From the NCBI GenBank assembly GCA_900545495.1, contig UQZJ01000004.1:62001-126000 (forward strand): a stretch of 64,000 bases of DNA. The letters run 5' to 3'. Source of the stretch: an uncultured Eubacteriales bacterium. GTDB taxonomy: Bacteria > Bacillota > Clostridia > Oscillospirales > Oscillospiraceae. Positions 17,487-26,687 of this stretch are shown here, piece by piece; positions within the stretch are counted from its first letter, which is position 1, and each line of letters begins with the position of its first letter. The translations under genes were made by a program, and so were the position numbers. The notes below the pieces were generated by a model. That model saw nothing but the letters and a program-made list of their open reading frames with translations, searched no databases and was not told the DNA's origin.

Positions 17487-18476
17487 ATGAAAACCATTTT
17501 GGTGGCCGGCGGCGCCGGCTATATCGGCAGCCACATGGTGGCTATGCTGGTCAAACGCGGTTATGAGGTGGTGGTGGCGGACAACCTGCGCACCGGCCAC
17601 TGGCAGGCCGTCAAGGGTGCGCGGAAGCTCTATGTAGGCGATCTGCGGGACGCCGCGTTCCTCGACCGCCTGTTCACGGAGAACAAGATCGACGGCGTTA
17701 TCAACTTCGCCGCCTTCTCTCTGGTGGGCGAGAGCGTGACCGACCCCCTGAAATACTACGGCAACAACGTGGAGGGCGCGGTGTCCCTGCTGAACGCCAT
17801 GAAGACCCACGGCGTGGACAAGATCGTGTTCTCCTCCACGGCGGCCACCTACGGCGAGCCGGAGAAGCAGCCCATCGAGGAGTGCGACCGCACCGAGCCT
17901 ACCAACCCCTACGGCGCCACCAAGCTGGCCATTGAGAATATGCTCAAGTGGTGCGACGGTGCCTACGGCATCCGGTATGCGGCGCTGCGCTACTTCAACG
18001 CCGCCGGCTCCGACACCGAGGCGGGCATCGGCGAGGATCATAACCCCGAGTCCCACCTCATCCCGCTGGTGATGAAGACGGCGCTGGGACAGCGCGGCCA
18101 TATCGGCATCTTCGGCGAGGACTACCCCACGCCCGACGGCACCTGCGTGCGGGACTACATCCATGTGAAGGATCTGGCGGAGGCACACCTGCTGGCGCTG
18201 GAGTATCTGGATCGGGGCGGCAAGAGCGACGTGTTCAATCTGGGCAGCGGCAACGGCTACTCCGTGCGGGAGATCATCGACACCGCCCGCCGCGTCACCG
18301 GCCGGGAGATCCCGGCCAAGGTGGAGCCCCGCCGTGCCGGCGACCCCTCCGTGCTGATCGCCTCCCACAAGAAGGCGGTGGAGGTGCTGGGCTGGCAGCC
18401 TGTCCGCGGTCTGGAGGAGATCATCTCCGACGCGTGGGCGTGGCACAGCGGCCACCCCAACGGCTATGAGGGCTGA
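17487..18476 (+). CDS. galE: UDP-glucose 4-epimerase
   Basis: Interconverts UDP-galactose and UDP-glucose. 329 residues, short-chain dehydrogenase fold: NAD-binding GGAGYIGSHM at the start, catalytic Ser in FSSTAATYG and the YxxxK pair in NPYGATKLA (about Tyr144, Lys148), and the sugar-site motif RYFNAAGSD. AGGAGG at 17473-17478 is eight bases from the ATG at 17487; a GTG two codons earlier is too close to it. It completes the Leloir cycle with galK and galT. Confidence 0.96.
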   Translation: MKTILVAGGAGYIGSHMVAMLVKRGYEVVVADNLRTGHWQAVKGARKLYVGDLRDAAFLDRLFTENKIDGVINFAAFSLVGESVTDPLKYYGNNVEGAVSLLNAMKTHGVDKIVFSSTAATYGEPEKQPIEECDRTEPTNPYGATKLAIENMLKWCDGAYGIRYAALRYFNAAGSDTEAGIGEDHNPESHLIPLVMKTALGQRGHIGIFGEDYPTPDGTCVRDYIHVKDLAEAHLLALEYLDRGGKSDVFNLGSGNGYSVREIIDTARRVTGREIPAKVEPRRAGDPSVLIASHKKAVEVLGWQPVRGLEEIISDAWAWHSGHPNGYEG

Positions 18477-18479
18477 GGT

Positions 18480-19496
18480 ATGTGCCGACTGATACCCTTT
18501 GGCATGCTGGACGGCAGGGATGTCCCCCTCATCGAGCTTTCCGACGGCAGGTGTGCCGTGGAGCTGCTGCCCTACGGCGCGGCTATCCGCGCCCTCCGCG
18601 TGCCGGACAGAGAGGGCTGCATGACGGATATCTGCTTGGGCTATGACGATGTGGAGAGCTACCGGGTGCTGGACGCCTGTCTGGGCGGCACCATCGGCCG
18701 CTGCGCCAACCGCATCGGCGGGGCGCAGTTCACCATCGACGGCACAACGTACCATGTGACGGCCAACGAGGGGGAGAACTGCCTCCATGGCGGCGTCGAG
18801 GGCTTCCACAAGAAGCTGTGGGACTTCACCTGCGCCGAGAACGCGGTCACGTTTACCTACACCTCCCCTGACGGGGAGGAGGGCTTCCCCGGTATCGTCC
18901 GTGTGGAGGTCACCTACCGCCTGGCAGACGGTACGCTCACCATAGAGTACCGGGCGGCGGCGGAGAAGGACACCGTGGTCAATCTGACGAACCACGCCTA
19001 TTTCAATCTGGGTGGCCACGACAACGGCGAGGTGGGCGGCCATGTGCTGACAGTGCGGGCCGACCGCTATACCCCTACCGACAGCGGCAACGTCCCCACA
19101 GGGACGCTGGCAAGCGTGGAGGGGACGCTGTTGGATCTCCGCACACCCACCGCGCTGGAGAGCCGCCTCCACGATGAGGCCTTCAACGGCGGCAGGGGGT
19201 ATGACCACAACTATGTACTCTCCGGCGGGGAACAGCCTGCGGCGGAGCTGTGGTGTCCCGCCACCGGCATCGGCCTGGCGATGACCACCTCCATGGAGGG
19301 GATGCAGCTCTACACGGCGGGCTGGCTGACGGAGCGCGTCGGAAAAGACGGCGCGGTCTACGGCCCGGCGCAGGGCGTGTGTCTGGAGACCCAGCATTTC
19401 CCCAACGCGGTGAACTGCCCGGCGTTCCCCAGCCCCATCCTGCGGGCGGGTGAGGCGCTGCGCCAGTGGACGGCCTTCCGCTTTTTCACCCGGTAG
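18480..19496 (+). CDS. galM: Aldose 1-epimerase (mutarotase)
   Basis: Converts beta- to alpha-galactose for galactokinase. 338 residues, normal length. Catalytic-type residues appear in the order expected: NRIGGAQF near 78, the His in NCLHGGVEGFHKKLWD near 105, the second His in NLTNHAYFNLGG near 175, and the C-terminal Glu in GVCLETQHFPNA. Starts three bases after galE, with GGCTGAGGT as ribosome site. Last gene of the galactose unit, followed by a strong terminator. Confidence 0.94.
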   Translation: MCRLIPFGMLDGRDVPLIELSDGRCAVELLPYGAAIRALRVPDREGCMTDICLGYDDVESYRVLDACLGGTIGRCANRIGGAQFTIDGTTYHVTANEGENCLHGGVEGFHKKLWDFTCAENAVTFTYTSPDGEEGFPGIVRVEVTYRLADGTLTIEYRAAAEKDTVVNLTNHAYFNLGGHDNGEVGGHVLTVRADRYTPTDSGNVPTGTLASVEGTLLDLRTPTALESRLHDEAFNGGRGYDHNYVLSGGEQPAAELWCPATGIGLAMTTSMEGMQLYTAGWLTERVGKDGAVYGPAQGVCLETQHFPNAVNCPAFPSPILRAGEALRQWTAFRFFTR

Positions 19497-19510
19497 CGGG
19501 GCTTACGATG

Positions 19511-19552
19511 AAAAAAGAATGACAGTGCCATCTGGCACTGTCATTCTTTTTT
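19511..19552. terminator. Bidirectional terminator, galM / pyrI
   Basis: Perfect 20-bp inverted repeat (19511-19530 and 19533-19552) with A6 on the left and T6 on the right, so it works for both convergent operons. Confidence 0.95.
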
Positions 19553-19588
19553 GCTGTTCTTATTGGATAGAAACCGGCGACGCGGGAG

Positions 19589-20005
19589 TTACTTGGCCTC
19601 CGTCTCGCAGTAGATGCAGCGGTAGGTGTGCTTTTCCCGGTCGGTCAGCACGAACTCCTGGGGCAGCTCCTGCTCCACGGAGGTGATGCAGCGGGGGTTG
19701 TGGCAGGTGAGGACACCCCGGATGCGCTCGGGCAGCTTCAGGGTGCGCTTTTCCGCCAGCTTGCCGTCGCGGATGATGTTCACGGTGATGGAGGGATCCA
19801 CAAAGCCGATGAGATCCCAGTCCAGATCCATCTCACGGTCGATTTTGATGATGTCCTTGCGGCCCAGCTTGTCGCTGGTCACGTTTTTCAGGATGGCAAC
19901 GGTGCAGTTCAGGTCGGCCAGACCCAGAATATTATACAGCTCCATGGACTTGCCGGAGGTGATATGGTCGATCACGATACCGTTCTGGATAGAGTCAATA
20001 ATCAT
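19589..20005 (-). CDS. pyrI: Aspartate carbamoyltransferase, regulatory subunit
   Basis: 138-residue allosteric subunit that binds nucleotides and joins PyrB trimers. N-terminal allosteric domain includes NGIVIDHITSGKS and ILKNVTSDKLGRKDIIKID; the C-terminal zinc site has four Cys in CHNPRCI and YRCIYCE. A PyrI means that this organism has an E. coli-type allosteric ATCase rather than the unregulated trimer of Bacillus, so feedback by CTP/UTP is likely (inference from the family). Last gene of the pyr operon; 18 bases after pyrB. Confidence 0.95.
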   Translation of the reverse strand: MIIDSIQNGIVIDHITSGKSMELYNILGLADLNCTVAILKNVTSDKLGRKDIIKIDREMDLDWDLIGFVDPSITVNIIRDGKLAEKRTLKLPERIRGVLTCHNPRCITSVEQELPQEFVLTDREKHTYRCIYCETEAK

Positions 20006-20023
20006 ATCGGTACACGTCCTTTC

Positions 20024-20938
20024 TCAGTTGATATGCAGCAGCTTGAGGATCAGCGCCATACGGATGTACTTGCCGTTCTGCACCTGCTTGAAGTAGCAGG
20101 CGCGGGGATCGTCGTCCACCGCCACGGAGATCTCGTTGACACGGGGCAGCGGGTGCAGGATGCACAGATCCTCCTTGGCGTTGTGCAGCTTCTCCGGGGT
20201 CAGGATATAGCTGTCCTTCAGCCGGAGGTAATCCTCCTCGTTGAAGAAGCGCTCACGCTGCACGCGGGTCATGTACAGGATATCCAGCTCCGGCATGACC
20301 GCCTCCAGAGAGGTGGACTGGGTGTAGGGGATGTTGTTCTTCTTGATGTACTGCTCCTTCACGTAGCGGGGGAGCTTCAGCTCCTCCGGGGAGATCAGCA
20401 CGAAGCGCACGTTCTCATAGCGGCTCATGGCGGCCACCAGAGAGTGGACGGTGCGGCCGAACTTCAGGTCGCCGCACAGGCCGATGGTCAGCCCGTCGAA
20501 GCGGCCCTTCTCCTTGTGGATGGTCAAAAGGTCGGTCAGCGTCTGGGTGGGGTGGTTGTGACCGCCGTCACCGGCATTGATGATAGGTACCATGGAGCGC
20601 TTGGTCGCCACCAGCGGCGCGCCCTCCTTGGGGTGGCGCATGGCGATGATGTCGCTGTAGCAGCTGACGGTACGGATGGTATCCGACACGCTCTCGCCCT
20701 TGGCGGCGGAGGAGCTGTTGGCGGAGGAGAAGCCCAGCACCTTGCCGCCCAGAGACAGCATGGCGCTCTCGAAGCTCAGGCGCGTGCGGGTAGAGGGCTC
20801 GAAGAACAGGGTGGCCAGAATGCGTCCGTCACACTTGTGGGCGTACTTGGCAGGGTTTTCGATGATGTCGGTGGCGGTGCTCACCAGCTCGTCGATCTCC
20901 TGGGTGGAGAGCTGCATAATGTCAATAAGATGTTCCAT
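20024..20938 (-). CDS. pyrB: Aspartate carbamoyltransferase, catalytic subunit
   Basis: Makes carbamoyl-aspartate from carbamoyl phosphate and aspartate. 304 residues, normal. Carbamoyl-phosphate site FFEPSTRTRLSFE near 51, GDGGHNHPTQ near 130, the aspartate-site region TRVQRERF near 225, and LHPLPRVNEI near 264. Start chosen at the ATG that follows CTAAAGGAGGTACCAACTGAT; the frame is open upstream without family similarity. Abuts pyrE (one-base gap) and precedes pyrI. Confidence 0.96.
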   Translation of the reverse strand: MEHLIDIMQLSTQEIDELVSTATDIIENPAKYAHKCDGRILATLFFEPSTRTRLSFESAMLSLGGKVLGFSSANSSSAAKGESVSDTIRTVSCYSDIIAMRHPKEGAPLVATKRSMVPIINAGDGGHNHPTQTLTDLLTIHKEKGRFDGLTIGLCGDLKFGRTVHSLVAAMSRYENVRFVLISPEELKLPRYVKEQYIKKNNIPYTQSTSLEAVMPELDILYMTRVQRERFFNEEDYLRLKDSYILTPEKLHNAKEDLCILHPLPRVNEISVAVDDDPRACYFKQVQNGKYIRMALILKLLHIN

Positions 20939-20939
20939 A

Positions 20940-21590
20940 TCAGTTGGTACCTCCTTTAGTGATCCATGTTTCATCGGACGGGTCGTCGCGGAAGGCCAGC
21001 AGCCGTGCAACGTCCGTCTCCACAATATAGCCGGCGTCGGCGCCCTCGCGGGCGATGGTATCCAGATCGGTCAGACTCACGTTCCGGATGCCGGCAGCGG
21101 CCAGACGCTCGAGACCCTTCTTCATGCCGTAGGTGAAGATGCTTACGATGCCCAGCACCTCGGCGCCTGCGGCGCGCAGCGCCTCCACGGCGTCCAGCGC
21201 GCTGCCTGCGGTGGAGATGAGATCCTCAATGACCACCACCTTCTGGCCCTTCTCCAAGCGGCCCTCGATCTGGTTCTTGCGGCCGTGATCCTTGCTGCCG
21301 GAGCGGACATAGCCCATGGGCATCCCCAGCAGGTGGGCGGCGATGGCGGCGTGGGCGATGCCCGCCGTGGCGGTACCCATCAGCACCTCCGCCTCGGGAA
21401 ACTCCCGCTTGACGGTGTCGGCAATGGCGTTCTCCACCAGCGTCCGCACCTCGGGCGCGGTGAGGATCAGACGGTTGTCACAGTAGATGGGGCTCTTGAT
21501 GCCGCTGGCCCATGTGAAGGGCTCCTGCGGACGCAGGAACACGGCGCTGATCGACAGCAGCCCTCTGGCGACTTGACGGTTCATTTCCAT
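20940..21590 (-). CDS. pyrE: Orotate phosphoribosyltransferase
   Basis: Joins orotate to PRPP to give OMP. 216 residues. PRPP-binding signature VVVIEDLISTAGSALDAV near 118, substrate loop around RSGSKDHGRKNQIEG and the N-terminal KSPIYCDNR. ATG sits 11 bases after GGAG; a second ATG two codons on is further from it. Lies between pyrF and pyrB. Confidence 0.95.
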   Translation of the reverse strand: MEMNRQVARGLLSISAVFLRPQEPFTWASGIKSPIYCDNRLILTAPEVRTLVENAIADTVKREFPEAEVLMGTATAGIAHAAIAAHLLGMPMGYVRSGSKDHGRKNQIEGRLEKGQKVVVIEDLISTAGSALDAVEALRAAGAEVLGIVSIFTYGMKKGLERLAAAGIRNVSLTDLDTIAREGADAGYIVETDVARLLAFRDDPSDETWITKGGTN

Positions 21591-21616
21591 AGTGATCGTG
21601 TCTCCTTTCCTACAGC

Positions 21617-22315
21617 TCAGTCCACAAATTCCGCTTTGCAGCGCGTATAGGCGGCCACCGGGTCATTCGCCTGGGTGATGGGGCGGCCCACCACGATGTA
21701 GTCCGCGCCGATGGCCTTGGCTTCGGCGGGGGTGGTGACGCGCTTCTGGTCGTCACCGGCGGCATCGGCAAAGCGCACGCCGGGGGTCACGGTCAAAAAG
21801 CCTGCGCCGCAGCGCTCATGGATGATCCCGGCCTCACGGGGGGAGCAGACCACGCCGTCCAGACCGGCCTTGGCCGCGTTCTCCGCGTAGTGCAGCACCA
21901 CCTGCTCCATGGGCTCGTGGATCAGCAGTTCCTGCTCCATGCGCGCCTGCTCCGTGGAGGTCAGCTGCGTCACGGCGATGAGCAGCGGACGGGTGCCGTC
22001 GGGACGGGTCAGCCCTTCCAGCGCGGCGGTCATCATGGCCTGCGTCCCTGCGGCGTGGAGGTTCACGATGTCCACGTCCAGCGCGGACAGGGCGGCCATG
22101 GCCTTTTTCACGGTGTTGGGGATGTCGTGGAGCTTCAGGTCGAGGAAGATCTTATGTCCGCGAGCGCGGATATCCCGCACTACCTGCGGCCCCTCGGCGT
22201 AGAAAAGCTCCATGCCGATCTTGACAAAGGGCTTTTCGCCGGTAAAGCGATCCAGAAAAGCCAGCGTCTTTTCCTTGCTGTCGAAATCCAATGCGATGAT
22301 AACGTCCTTACCCAT
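21617..22315 (-). CDS. pyrF: Orotidine 5'-phosphate decarboxylase
   Basis: Final step to UMP. 232 residues, TIM barrel of the short bacterial class. Active-site Lys/Asp array in FLDLKLHDIPNTVKKA near 60, VTQLTSTE near 117 and the phosphate site GADYIVVGRPIT near the end. AGGAGG at 22325-22330 is eight bases from the ATG at 22315; a GTG three codons upstream overlaps it. The first codons overlap the 3' end of pyrD by 8 bases. Confidence 0.95.
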   Translation of the reverse strand: MGKDVIIALDFDSKEKTLAFLDRFTGEKPFVKIGMELFYAEGPQVVRDIRARGHKIFLDLKLHDIPNTVKKAMAALSALDVDIVNLHAAGTQAMMTAALEGLTRPDGTRPLLIAVTQLTSTEQARMEQELLIHEPMEQVVLHYAENAAKAGLDGVVCSPREAGIIHERCGAGFLTVTPGVRFADAAGDDQKRVTTPAEAKAIGADYIVVGRPITQANDPVAAYTRCKAEFVD

Positions 22316-23225
22316 GGTGGGCACCTCCTATGATATCTTTGATGTCCTGTATGCCGTAAGCCGCCAAGGTGGATGGCAGCGCTTCGATGATGTTTTTGCA
22401 GGCGTAGGGATCCACCAGATTGGCAGCGCCCACGCCTACCGCCGTGGCGCCCGCCAGCATCAGCTCCACCACGTCCTCCGCGCAGGAGACGCCGCCCATG
22501 CCCACGATGGGGATGCGTACCGCCTCGTAGACCTGATACACCATCCGGACGGCCAGCGGGAAGATCCCCGGCCCGGACATACCGCCGGTGCCGTTGGCCA
22601 GCAGGGGGCGGCGGTGCTTCAGGTCGATGCGCATACCCGGCAGGGTGTTGATCAGGCTGACGCCGTCGGCACCGGCCTCCTCACAGGCCTTGGCTACGGC
22701 GGCGATATCCGCCGCAGCGGGGGAGAGCTTCATGATGATGGGCTTTTTCGTCACAGCCCGCACCGCCCGCGTTACCGCGGCGGCGGTCTCCGGGGCCGCG
22801 CCGAAGGCGGCGCCGCCCCCATGGACGTTGGGGCAGGAGATATTGACCTCGATCCAGCCCACCTGCGCTTCCTTATCCAGCCGGCGGCAGACCTCGGTGT
22901 ACTCGTCAATGGAGAAGCCGCTGACATTGGCCATCACCGGCTTGTGGAAGATCTCCCGGAGCTGGGGCAGCTCGTGGGCGATCACCGCGTCAATGCCGGG
23001 ATTTTGCAGACCCACCGCGTTCAGCAGGCCGCCGGCATACTCCGCGATGCGGGGCGTGGGGTTTCCGAACCGGGGCTCGCGGGTCGTTCCCTTGAAGGAG
23101 AACGTACCCAGTATATTGATGTCGTAGAGCTTGGCAAATTCCTGCCCGAAGCCGAAGGTGCCGCTGGCGGGGATGATGGGGTTGTCCAGCGTGATGCCGC
23201 AGAGGTTCACCGATGTCGTTACCAT
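22308..23225 (-). CDS. pyrD: Dihydroorotate dehydrogenase B, catalytic subunit
   Basis: Oxidises dihydroorotate to orotate using FMN. 305 residues. The catalytic base is the Cys of NISCPNVHGGG near 132, which with the adjacent pyrK identifies class 1B, the NAD-linked heterotetramer. FMN-binding motifs include GTFGFGQEF near 24, KLSPAAADI and GMGGVSCAEDV near 248. ATG follows GGAGGAGATCGT; the open frame upstream is inside pyrK. Overlaps pyrK by 7 bases and pyrF by 8. Confidence 0.96.
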   Translation of the reverse strand: MVTTSVNLCGITLDNPIIPASGTFGFGQEFAKLYDINILGTFSFKGTTREPRFGNPTPRIAEYAGGLLNAVGLQNPGIDAVIAHELPQLREIFHKPVMANVSGFSIDEYTEVCRRLDKEAQVGWIEVNISCPNVHGGGAAFGAAPETAAAVTRAVRAVTKKPIIMKLSPAAADIAAVAKACEEAGADGVSLINTLPGMRIDLKHRRPLLANGTGGMSGPGIFPLAVRMVYQVYEAVRIPIVGMGGVSCAEDVVELMLAGATAVGVGAANLVDPYACKNIIEALPSTLAAYGIQDIKDIIGGAHHG

Positions 23226-23953
23226 ACGATCTCCTCCTTTACCAGCACGGGGCCGTCGGTGCAGATGCGCTTGCTGCCGTATTTCGTCTGGCAGGAGCAG
23301 CCCATGCACGCGCCGAAGCCGCAGCCCATGCGCTCCTCAAAGCTGAACTGCCCGGAGGTGACGCAGCGGTCATATACCGCCCGGAGCATGGCCTCCGGCC
23401 CGCAGGTGTACAGGTAGCTGTAACCCTGCGCCAGCGCCATGCCGTCGGTGACGAGGCCGCGCACACCGGCGCTGCCGTCGGCTGTCAGGACGATCACCTT
23501 TACACCCAGCGCCCGGAAATTCTCCACGAGGAACTGTTCCGCGGCGCAGTTGAAGCCCAGCACCGCCGTGACGCGCTTGCCCTGCGCCGTCAGGCGCTTG
23601 GCAAGGCCGTACAGGGGCGGGATGCCCACGCCGCCGCCCACCAGCAGGGGGGCTTCCCCGGCGGGGGACAGGTCGTAGCCGTTGCCAAGGCCGGTGAGTA
23701 CATCCAGCGCTGCGCCGACGGGCAGCGTGGCCATCTGCGCCGTGCCCCGGCCCAGTACCTTATAGATCAGCGTCAGCTCTCCGTCCTGCCAGTCGCACAC
23801 GGAGATGGGGCGGCGGAGAAAGAAGCCGTTTAGCTTGATGTTGACAAACTGGCCGGGGTCGGTGACAGCGGAGACGTCGCCGCCCAGCCGCAGGCGGTAG
23901 ATGCCCTGCGCCAGCGCCGTATTTTCTAAAATGTGCAGTGATACCTGCTTCAT
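23219..23953 (-). CDS. pyrK: Dihydroorotate dehydrogenase B, electron transfer subunit
   Basis: Flavin and iron-sulfur subunit that carries electrons from PyrD to NAD. 244 residues: FAD domain with RRPISVCDW near 50, NAD domain with LLVGGGVGIPPLYGLA near 105, and the C-terminal [2Fe-2S] ligands in CGFGACMGCSCQ with a later Cys in RICTDGPV. ATG follows CACAGGAGGATCCCACAC and overlaps the pyrC stop as ATGA. Confidence 0.96.
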   Translation of the reverse strand: MKQVSLHILENTALAQGIYRLRLGGDVSAVTDPGQFVNIKLNGFFLRRPISVCDWQDGELTLIYKVLGRGTAQMATLPVGAALDVLTGLGNGYDLSPAGEAPLLVGGGVGIPPLYGLAKRLTAQGKRVTAVLGFNCAAEQFLVENFRALGVKVIVLTADGSAGVRGLVTDGMALAQGYSYLYTCGPEAMLRAVYDRCVTSGQFSFEERMGCGFGACMGCSCQTKYGSKRICTDGPVLVKEEIVW

Positions 23954-25212
23954 GTGTGGGATCCTCCTGTGCAGAGTGTTTCGTCGCGCCAGGCGACCTT
24001 GCCGCCCGCCACGGTCAGCAGGCAGCGGCCCTGTACCGACCATCCGGCAAAGGGCGTGGCACGTCCCATGGACTGGAATTCCTCCGGGTCGATGGTGTAT
24101 GCCGCGTGCAGATCGAATACCGTAAAGTCGCGGGCTGTGCAGGTCGTTCCGCCGGTGGGGATACCGAAGCGGCGGCAGGGATTGGTGTGCAGCAGCGCCA
24201 CCAGCTTGTCGAGGGAGAGAACACCGGGCTTGACAAGGTAGGTGTACAGCAGGGGAAAGGCCGTCTCAAGGCCCACGATGCCCATGGCGCTTTTCTCAAG
24301 GCCGCGGCTCTTTTCCTCCGCGCTGTGGGGCGCGTGGTCGGTGGCGATCATGTCGATGGTGCCGTCCGCCAGCCCCGCCAGCAGTGCCTCCCGGTCGGAC
24401 TTGTCCCGCAGCGGGGGATTCATCTTAAAGCGGCCGTCCTCCTCCAGCATGGCGTCGTCCAGCAGCAGATAGTGGGGGGCAGTCTCGCAGGTCACATCCA
24501 GCCCCTCCGCCTTGGCGCGCCGGATCAGATCCACGCTCTCCTTGGTGGAGATGTGGCAGACGTGGTAGCCGCAGCCTGTCTCCCGCACCAGCGCCAGATC
24601 CCGCTGGATCTGCCGCCACTCGCTCTCCGAGCAGATGCCCCGGTGACCGTGGGCGCGGGCATACGCCCCATCGTGGATGTAGCCGCCCCGCAGCAGCGAG
24701 TTGTCCTCGCAGTGAGCCACGATGAGCTTGCCCAGCTCCTTGGCCTTCCGCATGGCGCGGCGCATCATGTCGCCGTTCTGCACCCCTCGTCCGTCGTCGG
24801 AGAAGGCGACCACATACGGCGCCAGCTCCTCCAGCGCGGCCAGCTCCGCGCCCTGCTGTCCCACGGTGATCGCGCCGTAGGGCAGAACGCGGATGGCGGC
24901 GCCTGCGCGGATAAGGTCGAGCTGCGCCTGTAAGTGCGCCGCACTGTCCGGCACGGGGTTCAGGTTGGGCATGGCGCAGACGGTGGTGTAGCCGCCCCGC
25001 GCAGCCGCCAGCGTGCCGGTGCGGATCGTCTCCTTATAAGAAAAACCTGGCTCCCGAAGATGTACGTGTACATCAACAAAGCCAGGTAAAACAACAAAAT
25101 CGGAAAGATCATGCCCGCTGATAGAAACACCATCCCCAGCGGAAATAGGAAAATCATTGCCGGAAAAGGTGTCCCGCTGTACGGCAAAAGCATCCCCGAA
25201 AACCAACGACAA
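23950..25212 (-). CDS. pyrC: Dihydroorotase
   Basis: Zinc amidohydrolase closing carbamoyl-aspartate to dihydroorotate; 420 residues from the chosen start, normal for the type I (Bacillus PyrC) class. Metal ligands in VDVHVHLREPG, later His residues in VAHCEDNS and YHVCHIST, and the Asp in MIATDHAPHS. Start: an ATG at 25251 lies inside the -10 box of the operon promoter and cannot be in its transcript. The TTG at 25212 has GGAGGAG 10 bases upstream and is preferred. The first 65 or so codons are visibly less GC-rich than the rest. First gene of the pyr operon. Confidence 0.92.
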   Translation of the reverse strand: MSLVFGDAFAVQRDTFSGNDFPISAGDGVSISGHDLSDFVVLPGFVDVHVHLREPGFSYKETIRTGTLAAARGGYTTVCAMPNLNPVPDSAAHLQAQLDLIRAGAAIRVLPYGAITVGQQGAELAALEELAPYVVAFSDDGRGVQNGDMMRRAMRKAKELGKLIVAHCEDNSLLRGGYIHDGAYARAHGHRGICSESEWRQIQRDLALVRETGCGYHVCHISTKESVDLIRRAKAEGLDVTCETAPHYLLLDDAMLEEDGRFKMNPPLRDKSDREALLAGLADGTIDMIATDHAPHSAEEKSRGLEKSAMGIVGLETAFPLLYTYLVKPGVLSLDKLVALLHTNPCRRFGIPTGGTTCTARDFTVFDLHAAYTIDPEEFQSMGRATPFAGWSVQGRCLLTVAGGKVAWRDETLCTGGSHT

Positions 25213-25249
25213 TTTCCTCACACTCCTCCAAAAATCCAGAATTTTTGAC

Positions 25250-25278
25250 ATGATACCATGCAAAGCCCTCGTTGTCAA
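25250..25278 (-). promoter_or_regulatory. pyr operon sigma-A promoter
   Basis: TTGACA (25273-25278), a 17-base spacer and TATCAT (25250-25255) on the minus strand. Transcription should begin near 25243, leaving about 30 bases before the TTG start of pyrC. That leaves no room for a PyrR attenuator or a riboswitch. The initial transcribed region has a run of five A. Confidence 0.85.
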
Positions 25279-25397
25279 GGGGAGAATACCAGGCATTAGG
25301 GATTTGCGTAGCGCGTGGAGCTTTGCTGCGGCGCGGGAAACGGGGATACCTGCTTTACCGGGGGCATTTGCAGACGGACTGCCCCTTATAAGCGCCG

Positions 25398-25432
25398 TAA
25401 AACAGGCTCTCCGGCAACGCCGGAGAGCCTGT
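25398..25432 (-). terminator. ftsZ terminator
   Basis: 14-bp perfect stem (25402-25415 with 25419-25432), 3-base loop, followed on the minus strand by TTTTAC. It separates the division cluster from the pyr operon, which has its own promoter 120 bases further on. Confidence 0.9.
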
Positions 25433-25445
25433 GTATGTTGTTTTC

Positions 25446-26558
<1,113 letters not shown>

Positions 26559-26625
26559 GTTGGTTCCTCCTGCCACAATTTGTATCGAAAAGACAGTTTC
26601 TCTGTGCGTGAATGCTATATCTTGT

Positions 26626-26654
26626 ATTGTATTACGGAATCAAAGACCCGTCAA
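26626..26654 (-). promoter_or_regulatory. ftsZ sigma-A promoter
   Basis: TTGACG (26649-26654), 17-base spacer, TACAAT (26626-26631) on the minus strand, in the 129-base gap between ftsQ and ftsZ. Allows ftsZ expression apart from the upstream cluster. Confidence 0.75.
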
Positions 26655-26687
26655 GTGTTCCCGCGGAATTTGCTTATCTTTTTCCCG

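Noticed and set aside
14559..19397. A 1612-codon open frame on the minus strand opposite the gal genes
   Set aside because: It is antisense to galK, galT, galE and galM, which all have motifs and ribosome sites. High GC at third positions removes stops from the opposite frame.
22315..22324. GTG start for pyrF at 22324
   Set aside because: It overlaps the AGGAGG that is correctly spaced for the ATG at 22315.
25213..25400. A PyrR-binding attenuator before pyrC
   Set aside because: The only strong hairpin is the ftsZ terminator, upstream of the pyr promoter. The leader after the promoter is about 30 bases.
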